Under the pieces are notes generated by a model, which saw nothing but the letters and a program-made list of their open reading frames with translations, made no database searches and was not told the DNA's origin. Below are positions 18,100 through 25,779 of a stretch of DNA of 64,000 nt, one piece after another (within the stretch, counting starts at the first letter, position 1; each line of letters opens with the position of its first letter). A program made the translations under genes and the position numbers. The DNA is from JBAZMA01 sp041649995. GTDB lineage: Bacteria; Omnitrophota; Gorgyraeia; Velamenicoccales; Velamenicoccaceae. The stretch is from contig JBAZMA010000006.1 of assembly GCA_041649995.1 (NCBI GenBank), positions 43,344 through 107,343 of the forward strand. Direction: 5' to 3'.

Positions 18100-20340
18100 T
18101 CAGGACAAGCTTTCTCTCGCCTTTAGCAGTCCCCGCGCGTTCATCATCTTCATGACCCAGAAAAGAAGGATTGTCCAGCCGATGCCGATGCTGGGGATCA
18201 GCGCCAGGGGGGTCAGCAGGGCCGCGCTGCAGCCTCCCAAAAGATCCAGACCGTAGATCCATCCCACCGCGCGCTGTTGCTGTTCTTCGGAGGATTTCGG
18301 GCGCAGGATGCGATAGGCGGCAGGCAGTTCCAATCCGACCAAAAGGCCCGCGCTCGCGCTGATCAGCGCGAAGATCCAGCCCTGGGTCAGGATTTCCGAC
18401 CACAACGGCGATTCCACCCCGAGGATGACAAGGAACGCCAGCCCGGCCGAAAGGGTTGGGGCCAGGATTTCAACGGCTGCCAGTTCCCGTATCGAGCCGA
18501 ATTTCTGTTTTTGCCGCAGGGCCAGAAGGCTCCCCGCCGAACCTCCTGCCATGAAGGCCGCGGTCAGAACAGCCAGCCATTGGTAGATATAACCTAAGAA
18601 GCTCTGGAAGAGAAAAATGACGCTGATCTGGAGCCCCATGCCGAAAAATCCCGTTGTGAATATCGTGAACCCTATCGCCGGGAGTTTTTTCCGCGTTTTT
18701 TTCACCCAGGCCGACCACGCCAGCATGAAAACAAAAACCGACGGGAACAGGACGTTGGCCGACAGGCGGCTGAAGCCTCGGAAAAAGGCGGGGATCTTTT
18801 TGGAGAATTGCGAGTAATACAGAGCGAGGCCGTCAAACAAGCGGCAGGGCCTGAGGTCTTCATTGACGCAGGCCTCCAGGAGGCTTGTTTTAACGGATTC
18901 ATGGAACCATTTCTGATACGCATCATCCATTCTTGAGACAAGATAGGGGTAAGAGATGACGTCGGAGCGGATGCCCAGCTGCGTCATCTTTGCGGCCATC
19001 TCTTTCGGGTCCGCCGTGATGGGTGAGTTGGAGGCGAGATAAATATTATAGCCATCACCGGGGATGATGCGGATGTGGGGAAATATCGAATAAGCGGTTT
19101 TTAGGAGACTGGCATTGATCCTTTTCATTTCTTCGCTCAAATAAGCCAAAGATCCCCACGCCTTGAATACGACAAGGCCGCCGGTGGTCAGGTGTTCATC
19201 GACCTCGGCGAAGAATTCTTTTGTCGAGTAGCGGTTGATGAAAAGGGATGTCGCGATTCCCATATTGACGAAGACGATGTCAAAGCGTTCGTCGGTCGTT
19301 TTGAGGTAATTGCGGCCGTCCCGCGGGATGATTTTGAGGCGCGCGTCGCCCAGCTCGCGCCTGATGACGTCAAAATCCAGGCCGCAAAGGGTCTGGATCA
19401 GCGCCGGATCCATTTCCGCGTAAGCCAGAGACCGCAGGGGATATTTTTCAGCCTCGCTCAACAGGCCGCCCACCGCGTTTCCCAAGAACAGCGCGGACCG
19501 GGGATTGCCGGCGGCCAGCATGGCCAGATGGATGAAGTCCTGGCTGAAATAGCCTTCGCCTTCCGGAAGGCTGACCAACGGCATGCCGTCATAGAAGACG
19601 GTTTTTTGTTCGTCCTGGCGGGTCACAACGATATTGCCGTATCTGGAATCCCGGACGGATTCAAGCGTGAACTCGCGCCATTGGAAGGCCAGGGTTTTTT
19701 TTCCCAACTCGGGGGCGAAAAAGAATCCGGCCATGGCCAGAAGGCAAAAGAAAGCCGCGACTTTCGCGGAGCCCTGTTTTTGATTTGCCAAAAGCAGGGC
19801 TGCCAGCAGCGAGGCCGCCACAGCCAAGAGCAGGCTGATCTGCAGGTTTGTCAGGATATTTAAGAGCAGAAAGCTGAACAAAAGGCCGGCCACAAGGCTG
19901 CCGGCGCATTCGAGCATATAGAGGCGCGCCACGGATTTTATGGTGCGGAAGCCGATGGTAAACATGGCACCGTCGAGGAAAGAGGCCGAGGGCAGGCTCA
20001 AGGCGATGACCAGGGCGATCTGCCCCAGCGAAAGCACCTCGCCGGCCGGAACGTCCAGAAGGAAGCGCGCCGAACGGACCAGGATGATGGCGCACGCCAG
20101 CCAAATGCCGGATAATAGCTGCAGGTTGGCAAACAGGACAACAGGGTTCCTGAGGCGCGAATATAGGTAAGAGGCGAGCACGCTGCCCGCGGCGCCGCTC
20201 ACCAGCCATACGCTTAAAATAAGGCTGAAGGTGAGCTCATTGCCGTTAAAGACAACCAGGAGTTCGCGCACCAAAAGCGCCTGGGCAATGACGGCAATGG
20301 CGCCGCGCAAAAAAACCGCTATGGGGAACAGCCGCGTCAT
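18100..20340 (-). CDS. Polytopic membrane protein with spermidine-synthase-like domain
   Basis: The 746-residue protein has about seven N-terminal hydrophobic segments, a soluble domain at about residues 220-420, and about seven more segments. The soluble part resembles the spermidine synthase/SAM methyltransferase fold: 'ALFLGNAVGGLLSEAEKYPLRSLAYAEMDP' and 'IIPRDGRNYLKTTDERFDIVFVNMG'. The aspartate-rich DSxDPxGPA active-site stretch is replaced by 'NMGIATSLFINRYST', so polyamine synthesis is doubtful. The start at 20340 (MTRLFPI) excludes an upstream extension that only reads repeat DNA. It is the only gene on this strand between 1 and 62 kb. Fused transporter/spermidine-synthase-like proteins of unknown role are common in environmental bacteria. 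Confidence 0.78.
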   Translation of the reverse strand: MTRLFPIAVFLRGAIAVIAQALLVRELLVVFNGNELTFSLILSVWLVSGAAGSVLASYLYSRLRNPVVLFANLQLLSGIWLACAIILVRSARFLLDVPAGEVLSLGQIALVIALSLPSASFLDGAMFTIGFRTIKSVARLYMLECAGSLVAGLLFSFLLLNILTNLQISLLLAVAASLLAALLLANQKQGSAKVAAFFCLLAMAGFFFAPELGKKTLAFQWREFTLESVRDSRYGNIVVTRQDEQKTVFYDGMPLVSLPEGEGYFSQDFIHLAMLAAGNPRSALFLGNAVGGLLSEAEKYPLRSLAYAEMDPALIQTLCGLDFDVIRRELGDARLKIIPRDGRNYLKTTDERFDIVFVNMGIATSLFINRYSTKEFFAEVDEHLTTGGLVVFKAWGSLAYLSEEMKRINASLLKTAYSIFPHIRIIPGDGYNIYLASNSPITADPKEMAAKMTQLGIRSDVISYPYLVSRMDDAYQKWFHESVKTSLLEACVNEDLRPCRLFDGLALYYSQFSKKIPAFFRGFSRLSANVLFPSVFVFMLAWSAWVKKTRKKLPAIGFTIFTTGFFGMGLQISVIFLFQSFLGYIYQWLAVLTAAFMAGGSAGSLLALRQKQKFGSIRELAAVEILAPTLSAGLAFLVILGVESPLWSEILTQGWIFALISASAGLLVGLELPAAYRILRPKSSEEQQQRAVGWIYGLDLLGGCSAALLTPLALIPSIGIGWTILLFWVMKMMNARGLLKARESLS

Positions 20341-20361
20341 GCCGTTATCATAGCACCATGC

Positions 20362-20590
20362 ACAGGCCGCAGGCAACAGTGGGAAAAACCGAGGGACGAA
20401 ACCAGGCCACAGTTCACTGGCCTCAGGCCACAGTTTACCCGAAGGACGAAAGCACGAGGGACGAAAAACAATTAAGAATGAAAAATGAAGAATGAAGAAT
20501 TGGCTTAGGGCTAAGAGCGAAGAGCATATAGCAAAAGCAGAAGACATAAGCCGGAAATCCGAGAGACGAAGGACGAAGGCACGATATTTT
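20362..20590 (+). repeat. Heptamer-periodic intergenic repeat locus 3
   Basis: The spacer upstream of the minus-strand gene divides into 7-base words: AGGCCAC/AGTTTAC, then ACGAAAG/GACGAAA, one CAATTAAGAAT arm at 20469-20503, then GGCTAAG/AGCGAAG/AGCATAT and GACGAAG. The words and their order match loci at 2388 and 46816. Repeat sequence extends the minus-strand open frame to 20652 but is not judged to be coding. Confidence 0.75.
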
Positions 20591-20616
20591 TTTACTAAAG
20601 GTAAAGTCAAATACAG

Positions 20617-20644
20617 TTGACAAATGAAACAAACGCAGTAGAAT
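20617..20644 (+). promoter_or_regulatory. Strong sigma-70-type promoter of the small basic protein
   Basis: TTGACA (20617-20622) and TAGAAT (20639-20644) are spaced by 16 bases. The -35 is perfect and the -10 matches five of six. Transcription would begin near 20651, about 40 bases before the ATG of the 28-codon gene, which has its own GAGGA site. Confidence 0.75.
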
Positions 20645-20691
20645 AAAAACACTAATAAACCGATAGAAGTCGAAAAGCGAGGACACCTACC

Positions 20692-20778
20692 ATGGGAAAA
20701 GGAAGACGCAAAAGATTAGGCAAGTTGAACTGGCGCTCCAAAAAAGCTAACCACGGCCGCAAGCCCAATTTAGGATAG
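20692..20778 (+). CDS. 28-residue highly basic protein, possibly ribosome-associated
   Basis: The frame reads MGKGRRKRLGKLNWRSKKAN and ends HGRKPNLG. About 40 percent of residues are Lys or Arg, with no acidic residue. GAGGA lies 8 bases before ATG 20692, and a near-consensus promoter lies about 50 bases upstream, so it is likely to be strongly expressed. Size, charge and the MGKG start recall the tiny ribosomal protein THX (bTHX), but the rest does not clearly align, so this is a suggestion only. A lineage-specific ribosomal or nucleic-acid-binding peptide is the best reading. It precedes nrdJ, which has a separate promoter. Confidence 0.62.
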   Translation: MGKGRRKRLGKLNWRSKKANHGRKPNLG

Positions 20779-20852
20779 AGTTTTTTCTCCCCCCAAAACA
20801 CCCGTAGAACCACTAAAAAGGCTTCTTTTGACCGGGGAATTGTCGTCTGTAA

Positions 20853-20899
20853 CATCAAAATATTGGGGTTTGGATGAAAAAAGTATCAATATATGGTGT
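20853..20899 (+). promoter_or_regulatory. Pair of NrdR-box-like operators upstream of nrdJ
   Basis: Two 16-base sites, 20853-20868 (CATCAAAATATTGGGG) and 20884-20899 (TATCAATATATGGTGT), fit the NrdR box pattern acaCwAtATaTwGtgt at every strongly conserved position. Their starts are 31 bases apart, about three helical turns, which is the spacing known for NrdR operator pairs. They sit immediately upstream of the nrdJ promoter. NrdR is the ATP/dATP-responsive repressor of ribonucleotide reductase genes; its own gene is not in this window. Confidence 0.7.
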
Positions 20900-20907
20900 T
20901 TTTTCTA

Positions 20908-20936
20908 TTGACAAAGAAGGCGCGGAGAGTTAATCT
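20908..20936 (+). promoter_or_regulatory. nrdJ promoter
   Basis: TTGACA (20908-20913), a 17-base spacer, and TAATCT (20931-20936). The -35 is perfect and the -10 matches four of six. The transcript would have a leader of about 105 bases. No cobalamin riboswitch box was recognised in that leader. Confidence 0.62.
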
Positions 20937-21049
20937 TTAAAAAGCGTTTTTAGTTAAGCGGTTAGAATTTTAAAAGGTTTTAAAGGGTTTTGTATAAATA
21001 GATTCCTCCATTAAATCCCACCTGCCATTCGCGAAAGGAGAGGCCACGC

Positions 21050-23344
21050 ATGAGTCTGAAGCTGTCTGAAAACTCTCTGAGAGTCCTGGAAAAGCGCTAC
21101 CTTAAAAAAGACGAGAACGGAAAAGTTGTTGAAACGCCCCAGGAGATGTTCACGCGCGTGGCCAAGAGCATTTCCGCCGCGGACCGCCTCTACCGCAAAA
21201 CCGAAGACGAGATCAACGCCCTCCAGCGGTCATTTTTCGATATGATGGAACGCCTGGAATTCATGCCGAATTCTCCGACCCTTATGAACGCGGGTCGCGA
21301 ACTGTCCCAGCTTTCCGCCTGTTTTGTCCTGCCCATTGAAGATTCCATGGAAAGTATTTTTGATTCCATCAAATACACCGCCCTGATCCACAAGTCGGGC
21401 GGCGGCACGGGATTTTCTTTCTCGCGCCTGCGGTCCAGGTCTTCCACCGTGAAATCCACGGGCGGCATCGCCTCGGGCCCTGTGTCTTTCATGAAGGTCT
21501 TTGATTCCGCGACGCAGGCCGTCAAACAGGGGGGCACGCGCCGGGGGGCCAACATGGGCATCCTTCGCGTGGATCACCCGGACATCCTCGACTTCATCAC
21601 CTGCAAGGAGAATGACAAGGAGATCAATAATTTCAATATCTCCGTGGCCATCACCGAAGACTTCATGCGGCGCGTGGCCAAGGATGAGGAATATGACCTT
21701 ATCGATCCCAACACACGCAGGGTTGTCAAAAAGCTCAAGGCCAAAGTTGTCTTCGATTTGATGGTCAAGATGGCGCACAAGAACGGCGAACCCGGCATTG
21801 TCTTTATCGACCGCATCAATAACAACAATCCCACGCCCCATTTGGGCAAGATCGAATCCACCAATCCCTGCGGAGAACAGCCTCTTTTGCCCTACGAAAG
21901 CTGTAATCTCGGCTCCATCAATCTTTTCGCGCTTTTGAAAAAGACGGATGCCGGATACGAGCTGGACTGGGACAGGTTGAAGGAGATCACGCATCTGGCC
22001 GTGCATTTCCTGGACAACGTCATCGATATCAACAAATATCCCCTGCCGCAGATCGACAAGATGACCAAGCAGACCAGGAAGATCGGCCTCGGCATCATGG
22101 GCTGGTCGAGCGCCCTGGCCAAGATGCTGATTCCCTATGATTCCGACGAGGCTCTGGCCCTGGCGGAAAAACTGATGTCTTTCATCCAGACCGAAGCCAG
22201 GAAGGAATCCATTGACCTGGCGCGTTCGCGCGGAACGTTTCCGGCTTTCAAGGGCAGTATTTTCGAGGCCGCCAACCAGAAGCTGCGAAACGCCACACTG
22301 ACCACGATCGCGCCCACAGGCACGATCTCCATTATCGCCGGGCCGTGTTCCTCAGGGATTGAGCCGATCTTCGCGCTCTGTTACCAGAGGGCCAATGTCC
22401 TGGATAACGACAAGATGATGGAAGTCGAGCCGGCATTTCGCGAGATCATGGAAGAGCGCGGGCTTTATACCCGCAAGCTCATGGAAAAGATCGCCGAGAA
22501 AGGCTCGGTCAAGGACATCAAGGAAGTCCCCGAAGACATCCGCAGGGCTTTCGTGACGTCTCATGACATCACGCCTGAATGGCATATCAAGATGCAGGCC
22601 GTGTTTCAGAAGTACACGGACAACGCGGTGTCCAAGACCATCAATTTCCATGAGGATGCCACCATTGAGCAGGTCAACAGGGCCTATACCCTGGCTTATG
22701 AGATGGGCTGCAAAGGCCTGACCATTTACCGCGATAACAGCCGTTCCGAGCAGGTCTTGAGCGTGGGCACAAAAGACCAGGCCAAGAAAGAGGCCGTCCA
22801 TCCGGCCGACGGCAAGATCGCGCCCAGGCCCAGGCCTGAGGTGGTCATGGGCACGACAACCAAGGTGTCCACAGGCTGCGGCAATCTCTACGTTACGATC
22901 AATACGGATGAGAACAACAAGCCGTTTGAAGTGTTTACCCAAATGGGCAAGGCCGGCGGATGCGCCGCTTCCCAGCTGGAAGCCATAGGCCGCCTGGTTT
23001 CCCTGGCCTTCAGGTCGGGCGTGGATGTGAGAGTCATTATCGAGCAGCTGCGTTCCATCCGCTGCCCGTCTCCGTCATGGGAAAAGGGCTGCCGCATATT
23101 CTCCTGCGCGGACGCCATCGCCCGGGTCATCGAACGCAGGCTGGTCAATGACAAGATTGAGGCCAAGGCCCCGGTCGCCGAAGAAGTCAAAGAGGAAGTT
23201 TTCAGCCAGGTTTCGCGCAGTGAAGAGCAGCTGGAAGAGCATATCACCGGAAACATCGTCGGTGTTTGCCCTGATTGCGGCGGCGTTGTCCGTCATGAAG
23301 AAGGCTGCGTGAAATGTTCGGCATGCGGATATACGAAATGTTAA
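21050..23344 (+). CDS. nrdJ: Class II (adenosylcobalamin-dependent) ribonucleotide reductase
   Basis: The 764-residue enzyme converts ribonucleotides to deoxyribonucleotides. The text 'MPNSPTLMNAGRELSQLSACF', 'GGGTGFSFSRLR', 'FDSATQAVKQGGTRRGANMG', 'NPCGEQPLLPYESCNLGSIN' and 'GLGIMGWSSALAKM' is typical of B12-dependent reductases, with the N-x-C-x-E active-site loop and partner cysteines present. The C-terminus carries a zinc-ribbon-like Cys cluster ('CPDCGG ... CSACGYTKC') that probably renews the active site. GAAAGGAGAGG lies upstream of ATG 21050. Predicted NrdR boxes point to repression when dNTPs are plentiful. A PduO-type adenosyltransferase at 62.7 kb could supply the cofactor. Confidence 0.96.
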   Translation: MSLKLSENSLRVLEKRYLKKDENGKVVETPQEMFTRVAKSISAADRLYRKTEDEINALQRSFFDMMERLEFMPNSPTLMNAGRELSQLSACFVLPIEDSMESIFDSIKYTALIHKSGGGTGFSFSRLRSRSSTVKSTGGIASGPVSFMKVFDSATQAVKQGGTRRGANMGILRVDHPDILDFITCKENDKEINNFNISVAITEDFMRRVAKDEEYDLIDPNTRRVVKKLKAKVVFDLMVKMAHKNGEPGIVFIDRINNNNPTPHLGKIESTNPCGEQPLLPYESCNLGSINLFALLKKTDAGYELDWDRLKEITHLAVHFLDNVIDINKYPLPQIDKMTKQTRKIGLGIMGWSSALAKMLIPYDSDEALALAEKLMSFIQTEARKESIDLARSRGTFPAFKGSIFEAANQKLRNATLTTIAPTGTISIIAGPCSSGIEPIFALCYQRANVLDNDKMMEVEPAFREIMEERGLYTRKLMEKIAEKGSVKDIKEVPEDIRRAFVTSHDITPEWHIKMQAVFQKYTDNAVSKTINFHEDATIEQVNRAYTLAYEMGCKGLTIYRDNSRSEQVLSVGTKDQAKKEAVHPADGKIAPRPRPEVVMGTTTKVSTGCGNLYVTINTDENNKPFEVFTQMGKAGGCAASQLEAIGRLVSLAFRSGVDVRVIIEQLRSIRCPSPSWEKGCRIFSCADAIARVIERRLVNDKIEAKAPVAEEVKEEVFSQVSRSEEQLEEHITGNIVGVCPDCGGVVRHEEGCVKCSACGYTKC

Positions 23345-23351
23345 TGAGGCC

Positions 23352-23388
23352 ATCATTTACGGCAGCGCGAAGCGCGAACGTAAATGAT
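23352..23388 (+). other. Compound hairpin downstream of nrdJ (first)
   Basis: ATCATTTACG and CGTAAATGAT form a perfect 10-bp stem. It encloses a second small stem, GCGC-GAA-GCGC. No T-run follows. It could stabilise the nrdJ 3' end or belong to the local hairpin array. Confidence 0.6.
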
Positions 23389-23397
23389 CCGGCCGAA

Positions 23398-23440
23398 TTA
23401 ACCCCGTGACCTGCGAAGCGTGGAGGTTTTACGGGGTTAA
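23398..23440 (+). other. Compound hairpin downstream of nrdJ (second)
   Basis: TTAACCCCGT and ACGGGGTTAA make a perfect 10-bp stem, with an inner ACCT/AGGT stem around a GCGAAGCG-containing loop. It lies 9 bases after the first compound hairpin and has the same stem-in-stem style and loop word, suggesting related elements. Confidence 0.6.
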
Positions 23441-23502
23441 GACAAACTGAGAAGACTATGTCGCACCGAGTAGGGGGGAACCTTCGGTGTCAAAGGTAGC
23501 TC

Positions 23503-23532
23503 AAAAACCCTGCCAATATTGGCAGGGTTTTT
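23503..23532 (+). terminator. Bidirectional intrinsic terminator after nrdJ
   Basis: A perfect 30-base palindrome: AAAAACCCTGCCAAT followed directly by its reverse complement. The stem is GC-rich at its centre and has five T at the 3' end, with A on the other side, so it can stop transcription from either strand. It is the clearest terminator in this region and closes the nrdJ transcript about 160 bases after the stop codon. Confidence 0.88.
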
Positions 23533-23563
23533 GTTTAGCACATGCTTAACGGAAAAGGATGCT

Positions 23564-23641
23564 GCCGAAGCTTTCTAATTTAGTGTGTGTTCGGCGCGCT
23601 TAAAAACGCGCCGCCAGTTCGATCAGTTTAAAAGCTTCGGC
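23564..23641 (+). repeat. Long imperfect hairpin element, first copy of a tandem pair
   Basis: GCCGAAGCTTT (23564-23574) pairs with AAAGCTTCGGC (23631-23641), and GGCGCG/CGCGCC pairs inside. The left flank (GGATGCTGCCG, from 23557) resembles the left flank of the next element (GGATGCAGCCG, from 23664), suggesting two diverged tandem copies. There is no protein-coding signal. Confidence 0.55.
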
Positions 23642-23663
23642 TTTATTCTTAGCGACGGGGTTT

Positions 23664-23760
23664 GGATGCAGCCGGCCCTTTTATCGCTCAGCTGGTCCTC
23701 GGCTCGCCGCTTTTGCGGCGGCCTCCGGTCCAATTCGCTCTAAAAGGTCCGGCTACATCC
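23664..23760 (+). repeat. Long imperfect hairpin element, second copy
   Basis: GGATGCAGCCGG on the left pairs with CCGGCTACATCC on the right, continuing through CCTTTTA/TAAAAGG. A GCCGC/GCGGC stem forms the tip. The middle words CTGGTCCTCGG and GGTCCAATTCGCT recur almost unchanged in the hairpin at 52028-52160, so this is a dispersed element. A 70-codon open frame across it is not considered coding. Confidence 0.65.
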
Positions 23761-23837
23761 TTTAAAAAGGCTAGCGCATACTTAAAGGGGGAGGGAGAAA
23801 GAATCGTTCGCCTTCCGGCTCACTTAAACCTTGATGC

Positions 23838-24095
23838 GTCGTTCACTTCGTTCACGACATTAAAAGCGGGCTGATAATAGGATTGATTTCGCCACTGGCG
23901 AAATCAAGAATCGCTTCACTACATTCCGCTCAAACCTGGATGGGTCGCTAAGGAAATCTTTTAAATATATTAGGTGCCTTTGCAAGTGTCTTGTTGGGGG
24001 TTTGGATCACAAAATTAGTATGTTGTTTGTCAGTTTTTTGTGTATAAACATATTCTTGATAGATTTAATAAGTTGACTCAAAAAAAGGAGGCGGG
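23838..24095 (+). other. Gene-free stretch with small palindromes
   Basis: GTCGT/ACGAC pairs near 23838-23858, and GATTTCGCCA-C-TGGCGAAATC is a perfect palindrome at 23885-23905. From about 23940 the composition becomes AT-rich, matching the accessory genes that follow. AAAAGGAGGCGGG before 24096 is the ribosome site of the first lipoprotein gene. No convincing promoter or ORF was found in the remainder. Confidence 0.5.
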
Positions 24096-24512
24096 ATGTT
24101 GAAAAAAGCATTAATAGTTTTATGCGCATTGTTGCTTGTCGGATGCGCTACTGCAAGCGATCATAGACAGTTAGTCCAGGATGACAAAGGGGATAGATTA
24201 ACTGTTGGAACTGTACAGAGGAAGATTAAAGTTGGTATGCCTTCATCAGCAGTTATTGAAGCCCTTGGCTCTCCAAACATTGTTACCACTGATGAGGAGC
24301 GGCAGGAAGTTTGGATTTATGACAAGATCGCTACTGACGTAACTTATTCAAGCAGCGAAGCGGATGGCGGCGTTTTTTTACTCATAAGTGGTTTTAGTGG
24401 CACTGGGAGGTCAGGTTCTTCTTCTAGCTCTCAGAGAACTTTAACCGTTATAGTAAAATTTGACAAAGAAAACAAAGTTCGCGATTTTGCATATCATACT
24501 TCTAGTTTCTAG
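24096..24512 (+). CDS. Small lipoprotein with BamE/SmpA-like segment
   Basis: The 138-residue product has a lipoprotein signal peptide with lipobox LVGC, so the mature protein begins at Cys18. The segment 'IKVGMPSSAVIEALGSPNIV' followed by 'RQEVWIYDK' resembles the helix-then-strand core of BamE/SmpA-OmlA-fold lipoproteins, which are often attached to outer-membrane assembly machinery. A Gly/Ser-rich stretch ('SGTGRSGSSSSSQ') interrupts the C-terminal strands. AAAAGGAGGCGGG precedes ATG 24096. Codon use and base composition are more AT-rich than in upstream genes, and it starts a run of small exported proteins. The fold suggestion is moderate and no specific function is claimed. Confidence 0.72.
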   Translation: MLKKALIVLCALLLVGCATASDHRQLVQDDKGDRLTVGTVQRKIKVGMPSSAVIEALGSPNIVTTDEERQEVWIYDKIATDVTYSSSEADGGVFLLISGFSGTGRSGSSSSSQRTLTVIVKFDKENKVRDFAYHTSSF

Positions 24513-24521
24513 GAGAACTTT

Positions 24522-25082
24522 ATGAGTAAAATATATCGTTTTTTTAGAGTGCCTATCAGCTTCTTATTGTGTCTGGCTGTATTAGGCTGCGCCACTATGC
24601 CTAAAGGTTTTTTGAAGCCGCCTGAAAATACTTTAGAAAAAAGACAGTTACAGATGAGACAATACGAAACAAGAAAGGAAGAGGAAATTCTTTCAGCTAC
24701 AGCAGGAGTGCTTCAGGATTTGGGTTTTACTTTGGATGACAGTGAAACGCCTCTCGGTCTAGTCGTTGCTTCAAAAAAATGCGATGCTACAGATGGCGGC
24801 CAAATAGCAGGGGCCGTGTTTCTTACGTTACTATGCGCGCTTGGAGGAACGACCTCCAATGCTTTAGAATTAGTTGATGCGGCACAAGTCGTCAAGGCTT
24901 CGGTTATTGTCAGGCCAAGTCTGGAAGGGGCAAAGACAACAACTCGAGTTACTTTTCAAAGGATTGTTTGGAATGCGAGCAATCAGATCAACAGAGTTGA
25001 GACATTAAATGACCCTGTTTTATATCAAGATTTTTATGAAAAGCTATCAAAAGCTATTTTCCTGGAGGCGCAATCAATATGA
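24522..25082 (+). CDS. Lipoprotein of unknown function, paralogue of the next gene
   Basis: The signal peptide ends with lipobox VLGC, giving a lipid-anchored mature protein of about 165 residues. Its text shares order and spacing with the next gene: 'QLQMRQYETR ... GVLQDLGFTLDDSETPLGLVVASK ... VLYQDFYEKLSKAIFLEAQ'. This copy has an inserted hydrophobic stretch ('GGQIAGAVFLTLLCALGG') that may be membrane-associated. It lies 9 bases after the BamE-like gene and overlaps the next gene by 4 bases, so the three are co-translated. No catalytic motif is visible. Confidence 0.7.
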   Translation: MSKIYRFFRVPISFLLCLAVLGCATMPKGFLKPPENTLEKRQLQMRQYETRKEEEILSATAGVLQDLGFTLDDSETPLGLVVASKKCDATDGGQIAGAVFLTLLCALGGTTSNALELVDAAQVVKASVIVRPSLEGAKTTTRVTFQRIVWNASNQINRVETLNDPVLYQDFYEKLSKAIFLEAQSI

Positions 25083-25507
25083 GAAAAATGAGAGGATACG
25101 CCGTTTCGTTTTTGAGCATAGCTTGTTTGATTTCTGGTTGCGCCACTACATCACAGAGAATCATGGCAAGTGAAAAAAGCCAGGTGCAATTGAGGAGCAT
25201 GCAGACACGTGCTTTCGATACAGTAGATAAGAAGATGATGTTGCAGACGATCATTAGCACTATGCAAGATCTTGATTTTGTTATTGATAAGGCTGATTTT
25301 ACTCTTGGCACTGTTACAGGATCGAAATTTCTAGGTTATGCTGTCGTAACGATGACCGTGACGGTACGGACTAGGGGTGAAAAGCAATTGTTGGTTAGGG
25401 CTAATGCGCAGCATGGAATAAAATCTGTCGAAGATGCTGCAACTTATCAGGATTTCTTTACCACCCTTGAGAAAGCCCTGTTTTTAACTGCTCAACAAGT
25501 TGATTGA
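25079..25507 (+). CDS. Lipoprotein of unknown function, shorter paralogue
   Basis: The 142-residue product has lipobox LISGC and a mature part with 'LRSMQTRAFDTVDKKMMLQT', 'MQDLDFVIDKADFTLGTV' and 'TYQDFFTTLEKALFLTAQQ', aligning with the upstream lipoprotein but without its glycine-rich hydrophobic insert. The start ATG overlaps the previous stop. The pattern of a short helix, beta pair, long strand region and terminal helix suggests a compact domain. The pair probably arose by tandem duplication and might form a hetero-oligomer at the outer membrane. Confidence 0.7.
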   Translation: MRKMRGYAVSFLSIACLISGCATTSQRIMASEKSQVQLRSMQTRAFDTVDKKMMLQTIISTMQDLDFVIDKADFTLGTVTGSKFLGYAVVTMTVTVRTRGEKQLLVRANAQHGIKSVEDAATYQDFFTTLEKALFLTAQQVD

Positions 25508-25516
25508 GATTAAATT

Positions 25517-25762
25517 ATGCACTCAAGACGCATTATATTTAAACTCTTTATAACAATTGGATTGAGTTTAAGTCTTCTTGCTACTCTTTTTTTGTATTGG
25601 GGGGCAAAAGAAATGCCGTGGGATTTGCAGACCTTTTCTGGAGAATCAACTTTTGAAAAAAGATTTTACGGTGCTAGAAATAGCGACAACATGGTTGGCA
25701 TTTATTTATTATTTTTTGGTTTTGCGTTTCAATTAATAGGTGCAATGTTTCAAAAAGAATAA
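25517..25762 (+). CDS. Small two-helix membrane protein
   Basis: The 81-residue product has two predicted membrane helices: 'LFITIGLSLSLLATLFLYWG' and 'GIYLLFFGFAFQLIGAMF', separated by a short polar loop. It starts 9 bases after the preceding lipoprotein, in the same AT-rich operon. No known family is recognised. Size and position suggest an accessory membrane partner of the lipoproteins. The start has no strong ribosome site, so translation may depend on coupling. Confidence 0.55.
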   Translation: MHSRRIIFKLFITIGLSLSLLATLFLYWGAKEMPWDLQTFSGESTFEKRFYGARNSDNMVGIYLLFFGFAFQLIGAMFQKE

Positions 25763-25779
25763 ATTTTAATCAATTTAAA

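Noticed and set aside
20341..20652. N-terminal extension of the minus-strand membrane protein
   Set aside because: The added 104 codons translate heptamer repeat DNA; a natural start and membrane helix begin at 20340.
23662..23874. 70-codon plus-strand open frame
   Set aside because: It runs through a long imperfect hairpin element, has no ribosome site and no protein-like composition.
23540..24095. Integron attC array or CRISPR array
   Set aside because: GCTTAAC-like words occur but no matching GTTRRRY sites at cassette ends, and there are no identical spaced direct repeats or cas genes.
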